This document shows, piece after piece, positions 14,163 to 19,658 of a stretch of 19,658 bases of DNA; position 1 is the stretch's first letter; the number at the start of each line of letters is the position of its first letter. The position numbers were made by a program, and so were the translations under genes. Source of the DNA: Promethearchaeota archaeon. GTDB taxonomy: Archaea; Asgardarchaeota; Lokiarchaeia; Sigyniarchaeales; SOKP01. Below the pieces are notes generated by a model, which searched no databases, was not told the origin of the DNA, and saw only the letters and a program-made list of their open reading frames with translations. The stretch is taken from positions 1 to 19,658 of the forward strand of contig JAUWZT010000029.1 of the NCBI GenBank assembly GCA_030615145.1, in the 5' to 3' direction.

Positions 14163-15341
14163 ATGGTCGAAATTGATGAGAATTTAATTGGAAAAGAAGT
14201 TTTGGAAATGGCATTTGATCGCTGTATCAAGTGCAGTACTTGTAAATATAGCTACAAGGACTTCGAAAAATCGTGCCCAAGCGGAGAAAGATTCCTATTC
14301 GAATCATATTGGGCATCTGGGAAAATAAGAATAATAAGAGGTGTTGTAACCGGCGAATTGGAATGGTCAGAGGATTTAAAAGACGCTATTTTTGCTTGTC
14401 CAACATGTGGAGCTTGTATGGACGCTTGTCAAGCGCCTCACGCCGATTATATTGTAGATATGATAGAAGCTTTAAGAGAATTAGCTGTAAAACATATTGG
14501 GCCTGCTACAAACCAAGAGTTTCTGGTTTCTCGTTGCGAAGAGAATTGTAATCCTTATGGAGAGTCTAACTCTGATAACGAAGAGTTGAAAAAGCAATTT
14601 AATTTACCAGATAAAGCAGATTGGGTTTACTATATTGGATGTACTTCTAATTATCGCCAACAAAGTTTAAGGGACTCAACTTTAAGATTTCTAAAAAAAA
14701 GCGGTATAAATTTCACTTTAATAGACGAACATTGTTGTACGAGCCCTATGATTCGAACTGGTCAACTTAGCATTGTTAAAGATTATATGAACTATAACAT
14801 CGCTCAAATTAAAAATACTGGGGCTACTAAAGTTATTACCTCGTGTGCGGGTTGTTACAGAACATTTAAGAAAGATTTCGAAAAATTTGGCGAAGAATAC
14901 GATTTTGAAGTGTTCCACACTTTAGAATTAGTAAAACAACTATTAGACGACGATAAATTAAAGTTTAAATCGGAGTATAATAAAACAGTGACTTATCACG
15001 ACCCTTGTCATCTTGGAAGGCATATGGGCGTTTACGAACTTCCTAGAGTGATTTACAAGCAAATCCCAGGGTTAAAGTTAGTAGAAATGAAAAGAAATAG
15101 GAATTTTGCTTGGTGTTGCGGAGCTGGAGGTGGCGTAAAAATCGGGTATCCTGAATGGTCTGTAGAAATATCAAAAGAACGCCTTGATGAAGCTAAGGAG
15201 ACCGAAGCAACGGTAATATCGTCAGTATGTCCTTTTTGTAGGACGAATTTAAGCGACGCTAACGATAATTATAACTTTGATTTTGAAGTGCTTGACCTAA
15301 TGGAAATCATAGATCAACTAGATATTGAAATTGAGAAGTAA
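14163..15341 (+). CDS. Fe-S oxidoreductase subunit with two ferredoxin-type clusters and two CCG domains (GlcF/GlpC/HdrD type)
   Basis: The 392-residue protein has two N-terminal [4Fe-4S] motifs (C21-x2-C24-x2-C27-x10-C38-P and C79-x2-C82-x2-C85-x3-C89) and two CCG domains: C160, C191-C192, C228-x2-C231 and C282, C318-C319-G, C356-x2-C359. The first CCG has C-C-T rather than C-C-G. This layout is that of GlcF, GlpC, LutA-like and HdrD-like electron-transfer subunits, which take electrons from flavoproteins and pass them to quinones, thiols or other carriers. The gene begins on the base after the stop of FAD oxidase copy 2, so it is the likely electron acceptor of one or both oxidases. No transmembrane segment is present, so the final acceptor is probably soluble or reached through another protein. 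Confidence 0.88.
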   Translation: MVEIDENLIGKEVLEMAFDRCIKCSTCKYSYKDFEKSCPSGERFLFESYWASGKIRIIRGVVTGELEWSEDLKDAIFACPTCGACMDACQAPHADYIVDMIEALRELAVKHIGPATNQEFLVSRCEENCNPYGESNSDNEELKKQFNLPDKADWVYYIGCTSNYRQQSLRDSTLRFLKKSGINFTLIDEHCCTSPMIRTGQLSIVKDYMNYNIAQIKNTGATKVITSCAGCYRTFKKDFEKFGEEYDFEVFHTLELVKQLLDDDKLKFKSEYNKTVTYHDPCHLGRHMGVYELPRVIYKQIPGLKLVEMKRNRNFAWCCGAGGGVKIGYPEWSVEISKERLDEAKETEATVISSVCPFCRTNLSDANDNYNFDFEVLDLMEIIDQLDIEIEK

Positions 15342-15360
15342 AAATAAATGGAATTATCAT

Positions 15361-15378
15361 TTTTCCTTAATTTTTTAT
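15361..15378 (+). terminator. T-rich terminator after the Fe-S gene
   Basis: TTTTCC followed by TTTTTTATT lies 20-40 bases after the stop at 15341 and before the next promoter, and is likely to end the SCP2/FAD/Fe-S transcript. Confidence 0.4.
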
Positions 15379-15403
15379 TCTAAAATTACTTTTTAGTAAA
15401 AAC

Positions 15404-15412
15404 TTTATAAAC
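15404..15412 (+). promoter_or_regulatory. TATA box of the radical SAM gene
   Basis: TTTATAAAC lies about 65-70 bases before the ATG at 15476. A start about 26 bases downstream gives a leader of roughly 40 bases, which carries AGGGTG at 15464-15469, a fair Shine-Dalgarno six bases before the ATG. Unlike the SCP2 operon, this gene would therefore use a leadered mRNA. Confidence 0.5.
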
Positions 15413-15475
15413 TAATTTAGCAAATTAATAGTAATAATTGATTTTGAAGAGAGATATCGTATAAGGGTGTAAAAT

Positions 15476-16525
15476 ATGGAATTAGAAGACGAAAGATTTT
15501 CTGAAGACGAAAACCTATGGGAAGAACATAAGATTCCATTAACTTATGATCAAGAGAGTATGACAAAATGGTTTACTGAAAAAAGGGGGGGAATTAAAGG
15601 AAGAGCAGATGTCTTCTATCTTATGTTTGGTATAACATACAATTGTCAGCTTAAATGTCCACATTGTTGCGTGGGTAATTATAAAAATGAACCACATCGA
15701 GAACTTTCGACTGATGAAATTAAGGACATATTAGATCAATCTGCTAAAGCTTTTGTGGTCAATTTCTTTGGAGGTGAACCAACTATGAGAGCAGATATAA
15801 TGGAATTAATAAAGTACGCTTCAGAAAGAGCTGTGTATGTATTTTGTGATACAAATGGATTAAAAATCACGAAGGATTTTGCAAGACAATTAAAGGATAG
15901 CGGTTTGGAAATGCTTTATGTTAGCATCGATAGTCCAATTCCAGAAAAACACGACCAATTGCGCGGAATGAAAGGAGTATATAATAAAGCCGTTCAAGGT
16001 ATAAAAAATGCGCTTGAAGTGAGACTAAGATGTACTCTTTCTACTTATGTAACCAAAGAAAATCTAGCTAACGGTGAATTTGAAGATGTAATCAAATTAG
16101 CAAGAGAGTTAGGTGCAAATGGAGTAAGATATTTATTACCTACCCCCGCTGGGAGATGGTTATACAATCCTGAGGTAAAATTGACGCCTCAAGAAGAGAG
16201 AAAAGTTAGAAAAATTGCGAACTTTCCATTTGTATATAGAGATTTTTATTTTCAAACTCAAAGTTCAAGTCAATGCAGGGGAATAGCAGATAATGTGTAT
16301 TTTTATATTTCTCCTTATGGAGATGTCCAACCTTGCTGCTTCATGCCACTTACTTTCGGAAATATTAGGGAAGAACCTCTGAAAACAATTTTAGAAAGAA
16401 TGTGGGGCCATCCAATGATATGCGAATCTTGGGCAAAAAAAGAATGCCCGATGTTAAACAAAGAATTCAGGAGCAAATATATAGAGACTATTCCTCCTAA
16501 AGCTAAGCTACCATTTAAAATGTAA
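15476..16525 (+). CDS. Radical SAM protein with SPASM-like C-terminal cysteines
   Basis: The 349-residue protein has the radical SAM motif C57-x3-C61-x2-C64 (with an extra C65), the G-G-E-P motif at 99-102 for SAM binding, and later strands of the TIM barrel such as L-Y-V-S-I-D-S at 147-153. After the barrel, C267, C287-C288, C316 and C324 form a SPASM/Twitch-like set around I-S-P-Y-G-D-V-Q-P-C-C, which usually holds auxiliary Fe-S clusters. Related proteins (MoaA/PqqE/anSME group) modify peptides, build cofactors or mature enzymes. No short precursor-peptide gene was found next to it. It is followed after 91 bases by a nitrilase-family gene on the same strand; this pairing may mean a joint pathway but does not identify the substrate. 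Confidence 0.85.
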   Translation: MELEDERFSEDENLWEEHKIPLTYDQESMTKWFTEKRGGIKGRADVFYLMFGITYNCQLKCPHCCVGNYKNEPHRELSTDEIKDILDQSAKAFVVNFFGGEPTMRADIMELIKYASERAVYVFCDTNGLKITKDFARQLKDSGLEMLYVSIDSPIPEKHDQLRGMKGVYNKAVQGIKNALEVRLRCTLSTYVTKENLANGEFEDVIKLARELGANGVRYLLPTPAGRWLYNPEVKLTPQEERKVRKIANFPFVYRDFYFQTQSSSQCRGIADNVYFYISPYGDVQPCCFMPLTFGNIREEPLKTILERMWGHPMICESWAKKECPMLNKEFRSKYIETIPPKAKLPFKM

Positions 16526-16546
16526 AGATTGTAATATATTATCTAA

Positions 16547-16563
16547 AAAAGATTTAATCTTTT
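16547..16563. promoter_or_regulatory. Perfect 17-base palindrome between radical SAM and nitrilase genes
   Basis: AAAAGATT and AATCTTTT flank a central T. It could be an operator for the nitrilase gene or a weak terminator stem for the radical SAM gene; in such AT-rich DNA chance is also possible. Confidence 0.3.
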
Positions 16564-16591
16564 AATTAAAAAGAAAGATAAAATTCTCTAA

Positions 16592-16599
16592 TTTAAATT
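16592..16599 (+). promoter_or_regulatory. Possible TATA box of the nitrilase gene
   Basis: TTTAAATT is centred about 22 bases before the ATG at 16617 and there is no Shine-Dalgarno sequence, which fits a leaderless mRNA. The match is weak in this AT-rich gap. Confidence 0.3.
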
Positions 16600-16616
16600 C
16601 AAAAAAACTGAAAAAA

Positions 16617-17438
16617 ATGATTAAGGTATCATGTGTTCAATTTGCGTATAAACAAATTGAAAGTTTTGAAGATTTCGCTAATAATGTGGAAAATTTATTG
16701 AACCAAGCCGAGGATTCGGATTTTGTCGTGTTTCCCGAGACTATTACTTTAGAACTTCAATATCTAATTCCAAACAACAATTTGAATAAAATACCTGAAT
16801 TCACTGAGAAATACAGAAACCTTTTCGCTCGCTTATCTAAAGAAAAAGGGCAATATATTATAGGGGGTTCGCACTTAACAATTGAAAACGGAAAGGAGTA
16901 CAATATAGGGCATATATTTTGCCCCGATGGAAAATTATTGATACATCGAAAAACACATCTTTTTCCATTAGAAGCAAGTATGGGGGTGACTCCTGGAAAC
17001 ACTTTAGAAATTTTCGAAACCGAAAAAGCGAACATTGGTCTGGCTATCTGTTACGAGATGGAGTTTCCAGAAGTAGCTCGAACTTTAACTTTAAAAGGGG
17101 CTGATGTTATTTTTTGCCCCTCCTATACTATAGGCGAAGCTGGATTCTGGCGCGTAAGGCATTGTTGCCAAGCACGAGCCATAGAAAATCAGATTTACGT
17201 CCTCCATTCGTGTTTGGTAGGAGAATCTCCGCATAAAGGAATGGAAGGATGGGGAAGATCGTCAATTTTAAGTCCATGCGAAACTCCTTGGAATTCTAAT
17301 GGTGTAATTGCTGAAGCCAAAACAAACGAAGAAGAAGTAATAATTGGTGTATTAGATCTCAAAGTCTTACACAAAAAAAGAAAACGTGGAGCTGCTACTA
17401 CTCTTAAAGATCGACGACCCGAAATCTATGAGATTTAA
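16617..17438 (+). CDS. Nitrilase-superfamily carbon-nitrogen hydrolase (amidase)
   Basis: The 273-residue protein has the complete catalytic set of the superfamily: Glu41 in V-F-P-E-T, Lys112 in H-R-K-T-H-L-F, and Cys145 in I-C-Y-E-M-E-F-P-E, with the family's length and start (I-K-V-S-C-V-Q-F). These enzymes hydrolyse amides or nitriles, or transfer acyl groups, through a cysteine thioester. The motif after the cysteine is that of amidase-type rather than true nitrilase members, so an omega-amidase, N-carbamoyl or similar activity is more likely. It follows the radical SAM gene but seems to have its own weak promoter, and is followed by a hairpin terminator. The substrate cannot be set from the sequence. 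Confidence 0.85.
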   Translation: MIKVSCVQFAYKQIESFEDFANNVENLLNQAEDSDFVVFPETITLELQYLIPNNNLNKIPEFTEKYRNLFARLSKEKGQYIIGGSHLTIENGKEYNIGHIFCPDGKLLIHRKTHLFPLEASMGVTPGNTLEIFETEKANIGLAICYEMEFPEVARTLTLKGADVIFCPSYTIGEAGFWRVRHCCQARAIENQIYVLHSCLVGESPHKGMEGWGRSSILSPCETPWNSNGVIAEAKTNEEEVIIGVLDLKVLHKKRKRGAATTLKDRRPEIYEI

Positions 17439-17476
17439 TTGTAAAAATTAGATCAATTATAGAATCCTTAATATAT

Positions 17477-17499
17477 TTTAAGACGCTTAAACGATTTTT
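17477..17499 (+). terminator. Hairpin-plus-T terminator after the nitrilase gene
   Basis: TTTAAG (17477-17482) and CTTAAA (17486-17491) pair around ACG and are followed by TTTTT at 17495-17499. Confidence 0.4.
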
Positions 17500-17530
17500 A
17501 ACTCTTTAAACTTAGTCTATAGTAATATTA

Positions 17531-17551
17531 GAAAAAAATAATTAAAAAAAA
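17531..17551 (-). terminator. Oligo-T terminator of the S-T-G repeat gene
   Basis: On the minus strand two T-runs (17550-17544 and 17538-17532) lie just past the stop at 17575, as expected for archaeal termination against the convergent nitrilase gene. Confidence 0.45.
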
Positions 17552-17574
17552 TATATAATTTTTAAGCTGGTTTT

Positions 17575-18675
17575 TTATGACTGAGCACTTTGGCCATTAG
17601 CATAGACGCTACCAGTGGATGTTGCTAATGTGAAGGTATATTTATATATCGCTATTCCATAATTATCTGAGGAATAGACATTCCCTAATATATCCATAGT
17701 AGCATGAGGTGTATAATTGATGGATCCTGTACTGGTTGAGCTTGTAAATCGAACACCAGTATTGGCTAAATTATCTCTATAAAATACATCTATATTTCCT
17801 GTTGAGGTATGTACATTGCCAGTGACATTAGCGCCCATATTTGTATATTGATAAATCTCCGCATCAATAAAACCAGTTGAAGTTTGAAGATTTAGATCAA
17901 TATCCTTTGAATAGTACATATTGTAGCTTTTAAATATTACGTTCCCAGTTGAGACAACTCCAGTTAAATCAGCTCCCATAATACAATTTGTATAGTTTAA
18001 TAGAAGTGACCCCGTTGCTGTAAATGCTTCAAACCCATGAGTAAAATTGGTATTTTTGGTAAAAAGATCAACATTACCAGTACTAGTCTGAAGTCCAACT
18101 TTCCCTTGGAATTTGTTGTTGCCTAATGTGGTTAATTTAACTGTACCTGTACTCGAAGTAAGGGAAGTGCCATTTAAGATAACCTCGTCTGGAACTGACA
18201 TTTCTGTCGCACCATTAGCTGTTGTAGCGTCAATATCATATATTACATCGGTTCTCAGTGTAACTGTTATTGTAATTTCATATGATTTAAACCAGTGCGA
18301 AGGATCAAACCAAACGTCTGGTAAAACCTCAAGATTGAATATACCAGATGATTCAGCCCACCATTCAATACTTGGATTAAAGAAATCTAAGTAATTTTTA
18401 CCAAACATGAATAACCCCGCAATTTTTAAATCGACATCGATTTCTGCAAAATAAGAAGTCTCGGTAGTATTATATTTAACGATAATATTTCCGATATCGG
18501 CATTAATACTCAATTCTTCAATAGGCTCTGGAGAGCTTGGTTCATATTGGAAACTAAATGAATCATCGATACTCCCGGCTGATGCAAAACCTGTAACTAC
18601 AAAACCAATACCTCCACCAACAATAAGAGCAGATATAACAATTAGAGCGATTTTATAATTTTTCAATTTTTTCAC
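17575..18675 (-). CDS. Membrane-anchored extracellular protein with S-T-G beta-repeat domain (DUF4097-like)
   Basis: The 366-residue product starts with basic residues and a hydrophobic stretch at 8-34, an N-terminal anchor or signal peptide. The rest appears extracellular, with many N-x-S/T sites. From about 175 to the end, S/A-T-G turns followed by short alternating strands (as in S-T-G-N-V-D-L) recur at 175, 198, 220, 242, 266, 291, 315 and 353, mostly 22-25 residues apart. Such spacing fits a one-sided beta-helix as in DUF4097/putative adhesin proteins, the domain I would expect a search to return. The start is GTG; no in-frame ATG precedes the hydrophobic segment. The C-terminus simply ends after the last repeat with no sorting signal. 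A structural or adhesive surface role is inferred. Confidence 0.7.
   Translation of the reverse strand: MKKLKNYKIALIVISALIVGGGIGFVVTGFASAGSIDDSFSFQYEPSSPEPIEELSINADIGNIIVKYNTTETSYFAEIDVDLKIAGLFMFGKNYLDFFNPSIEWWAESSGIFNLEVLPDVWFDPSHWFKSYEITITVTLRTDVIYDIDATTANGATEMSVPDEVILNGTSLTSSTGTVKLTTLGNNKFQGKVGLQTSTGNVDLFTKNTNFTHGFEAFTATGSLLLNYTNCIMGADLTGVVSTGNVIFKSYNMYYSKDIDLNLQTSTGFIDAEIYQYTNMGANVTGNVHTSTGNIDVFYRDNLANTGVRFTSSTSTGSINYTPHATMDILGNVYSSDNYGIAIYKYTFTLATSTGSVYANGQSAQS
17611..18153 (-). repeat. Eight S/A-T-G-centred repeats in the surface protein
   Basis: Eight units, each with an S/A-T-G turn and a following short strand, spaced 22, 22, 22, 24, 25, 24 and 38 residues apart. The longer final interval could hold a degenerate ninth unit around G331-N-V-Y. 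DNA-level identity between units is low, so they are old structural repeats and not recent expansions. Confidence 0.75.
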
Positions 18676-18690
18676 AATCGTATTTTTATT

Positions 18691-18708
18691 TTTAATAGGT
18701 TTAATAGG
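18691..18708. repeat. Two-copy 9-base tandem repeat upstream of the S-T-G repeat gene
   Basis: TTTAATAGG occurs twice head to tail, in the presumed leader of the minus-strand gene at 17575-18675. It may be an operator half-site pair or chance. Confidence 0.4.
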
Positions 18709-18731
18709 TTAAGATTAGATTTGTTAGGTAA

Positions 18732-18739
18732 TATTTAAA
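18732..18739 (-). promoter_or_regulatory. TATA box of the S-T-G repeat gene
   Basis: TTTAAATA on the minus strand lies about 60 bases before the GTG at 18675, giving a leader of about 35 bases that contains the two-copy repeat. Confidence 0.4.
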
Positions 18740-18796
18740 TAAAATTTAGACTGATTTTTGTTATTATACTTGGAATTATAAAGTTAAGTTTCATAA

Positions 18797-18815
18797 TTCA
18801 TAAATAAAATAAAGA
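18797..18815 (-). terminator. T-rich terminator of the flavodoxin-like gene
   Basis: On the minus strand a pyrimidine-rich stretch with several T-runs (TTCTTC, TTTATTTTATTT) follows the stop at 18821. Confidence 0.3.
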
Positions 18816-18820
18816 AGAAT

Positions 18821-19339
18821 TTAGAGATTTTTCACTAAAGAAATAGCAAAATTCTTAGCGTTTTCGAGATCCATTTCATTGGGGCGACCTTTAATTTTAT
18901 CTCTATCTTTTTTCGCTTTCTCTCTTTGAGCTTCTGGCAAATTTTCTAACATAGCTAACTGAGTATCTAAAGGTATGCCTAAATTCTCGCCCACACAATC
19001 AAATTCACCAACAATTTCGCAATTATGCTTTTTAATGATACCAGTTATCCGTTTAAATGGTTCTTGAAATAATTTTAAACTGGCATGCGTACAAAAATAA
19101 ACAAATTTTGCAGGGAGCTCAGGAACAGCTTTTTTTATCATAGTTAAGATTGATTTATCAATTCTACTAGCATAAACTCCTGAACCTAAAAACACAATAT
19201 CATATGAACTCAATGTTGTAGAGTCTACATCTTTAACTTGAATTAAGTCTACATCGTAATCCATTAAGCCATCCTTCATACTTTTAGCTATTTTTTCTGT
19301 GTTTCCCGTGTTGGAAAAATAAGTAATTAGAATTTTCAT
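18821..19339 (-). CDS. Flavodoxin-family protein
   Basis: The 172-residue product begins M-K-I-L-I-T-Y-F-S-N-T-G-N-T, in which S-N-T-G-N-T is the FMN-phosphate loop of flavodoxins, followed by the D-I-V-F-L-G-S-G-V-Y strand-loop near residues 47-56 (H-loop region of flavodoxin/HemG-like proteins). Flavodoxins carry electrons in the cytosol; some members act as NAD(P)H oxidoreductases. A GTG three codons upstream would add M-D-Y, but it lies within AGGTGG (19345-19350), the Shine-Dalgarno at ideal distance from the ATG at 19339, so that ATG is taken. The C-terminal 40 residues are highly charged and helical. Nothing links it to the neighbouring surface-protein gene; it could serve the flavin/Fe-S enzymes of the window, but that is only a guess. 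Confidence 0.82.
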   Translation of the reverse strand: MKILITYFSNTGNTEKIAKSMKDGLMDYDVDLIQVKDVDSTTLSSYDIVFLGSGVYASRIDKSILTMIKKAVPELPAKFVYFCTHASLKLFQEPFKRITGIIKKHNCEIVGEFDCVGENLGIPLDTQLAMLENLPEAQREKAKKDRDKIKGRPNEMDLENAKNFAISLVKNL

Positions 19340-19344
19340 ATAAT

Positions 19345-19350
19345 CCACCT
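19345..19350 (-). promoter_or_regulatory. Shine-Dalgarno fixing the flavodoxin-like start
   Basis: AGGTGG on the minus strand is five bases before the ATG at 19339 and overlaps the alternative GTG at 19348, which rules that GTG out as the likely start. Confidence 0.65.
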
Positions 19351-19395
19351 TAATATCTTATTAAATTAATTATCGAATAAAAATAGTTAAGTCGT

Positions 19396-19403
19396 TATTT
19401 AAA
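19396..19403 (-). promoter_or_regulatory. TATA box of the flavodoxin-like gene
   Basis: TTTAAATA on the minus strand lies about 57-64 bases before the ATG at 19339; a start near 19371 gives a leader of about 30 bases that contains the Shine-Dalgarno sequence. Confidence 0.45.
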
Positions 19404-19446
19404 GCGTATTTCTTAAAAATAAAGAGATAAACTCCCAAATATTTTA

Positions 19447-19658
19447 TCAATCAATGTCTAAGTCGAAAAATTTAATTGCATTTTCTACAGTTCTTTCACT
19501 AACGATACTTTGCGGTACATTATGAGAAAATGCAAGAGCAGCAATTGAATATTTAACATTTAACGGTACGTTCACGGGTCCTCGTAGATATGGATGTTGG
19601 TAATAACTATCAGTTTCCGTAAGTAGAGAATTTAATGGAGTATTTTTTGTAACTCTCC
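19447..19658 (-). CDS. TatD-family metal-dependent hydrolase, C-terminal 70 residues (partial)
   Basis: An open minus-strand frame enters from beyond the window edge and ends at TGA (19447-19449). It reads T-P-L-N-S-L-L-T-E-T-D-S about 5-16 residues in, then Y-L-R-G-P-V-N-V-P-L-N-V and a C-terminal helix ending N-A-I-K-F-F-D-L. The E-T-D-S with its metal-binding Asp, the R-G-x-x-N-x-P loop and the N-x-x-x-F-F end are the C-terminal hallmarks of TatD-type 3'-5' nucleases and related amidohydrolases. The usual S-P after E-T-D is S-Y here. The N-terminal metal ligands lie outside the window, so activity cannot be judged. The flavodoxin-like gene follows on the same strand after about 100 bases with its own TATA box. 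Confidence 0.75.
   Translation of the reverse strand, partial: RVTKNTPLNSLLTETDSYYQHPYLRGPVNVPLNVKYSIAALAFSHNVPQSIVSERTVENAIKFFDLDID

Noticed and set aside
19340..19348. GTG at 19348 as start of the flavodoxin-like gene
   Set aside because: It lies inside the Shine-Dalgarno AGGTGG that is ideally spaced from the ATG at 19339, and the extra residues M-D-Y precede the family's normal start.
1..19658. CRISPR arrays, tRNA or rRNA genes
   Set aside because: No regularly spaced direct repeats, no tRNA-like T-loop sequences with matching acceptor stems, and no rRNA-like GC-rich conserved stretches were noticed in the intergenic gaps; a covariance-model search was not possible here.

Overview
The window looks like AT-rich chromosomal DNA of an Asgard archaeon, most likely Lokiarchaeia. 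The evidence is archaeal TATA-type promoters (several placed for leaderless mRNAs), a longin-like domain fused to an Arf/Ras-type small GTPase, a second longin-like protein, and a leucine-rich-repeat protein whose N-terminal domain I associate with lokiarchaeal LRR families. Metabolic genes are of archaeal/anaerobe type: a CooC-like ATPase, an acetyl-CoA-synthase-like protein, CCG-domain Fe-S protein, radical SAM protein and nitrilase. No rRNA, tRNA, CRISPR array or transposase was seen.

Layout. (1) 138-5530 (+): a 1429-residue secreted and membrane-anchored surface protein with a cytoplasmic tail, overlapping by one base a cytosolic protein with a longin-like N-terminus. (2) 5623-6666 (-): the longin-GTPase-helical hairpin fusion. 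(3) 6879-10089: a CooC-like ATPase (-) and a short protein related to the N-terminal part of CdhC/ACS beta (-), separated by an LRR gene (+). On both sides of the LRR gene lie small remnants of a second ACS-like/CooC-like gene pair, so an ancestral tandem duplication of the pair appears to have been broken up and partly deleted. (4) 10234-15341 (+): two SCP2-like/FAD-oxidase gene pairs in tandem (a duplicated two-gene unit), followed directly by a two-CCG-domain Fe-S protein. (5) 15476-17438 (+): a radical SAM/SPASM-like protein and a nitrilase-superfamily amidohydrolase. (6) 17575-19658 (-): an anchored extracellular protein with regularly spaced S-T-G repeats, a flavodoxin-like protein, and the 3' end of a TatD-family hydrolase running off the window.

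How the genes may work together (inference). The SCP2/FAD/SCP2/FAD/Fe-S block resembles a GlcDEF-type oxidoreductase in which two flavoprotein subunits pass electrons to a CCG-type Fe-S subunit; the SCP2 proteins suggest a hydrophobic or acyl-type substrate. The ACS-like protein keeps four cysteines able to hold an Fe-S cluster but stops before the Ni-binding region of true ACS; its pairing with a CooC-type metal-insertion ATPase, preserved even in the decayed copy, suggests a joint role in metallocentre assembly or C1 chemistry. The surface-protein/longin-like pair and the longin-GTPase are two separate eukaryote-like, probably membrane-associated modules.
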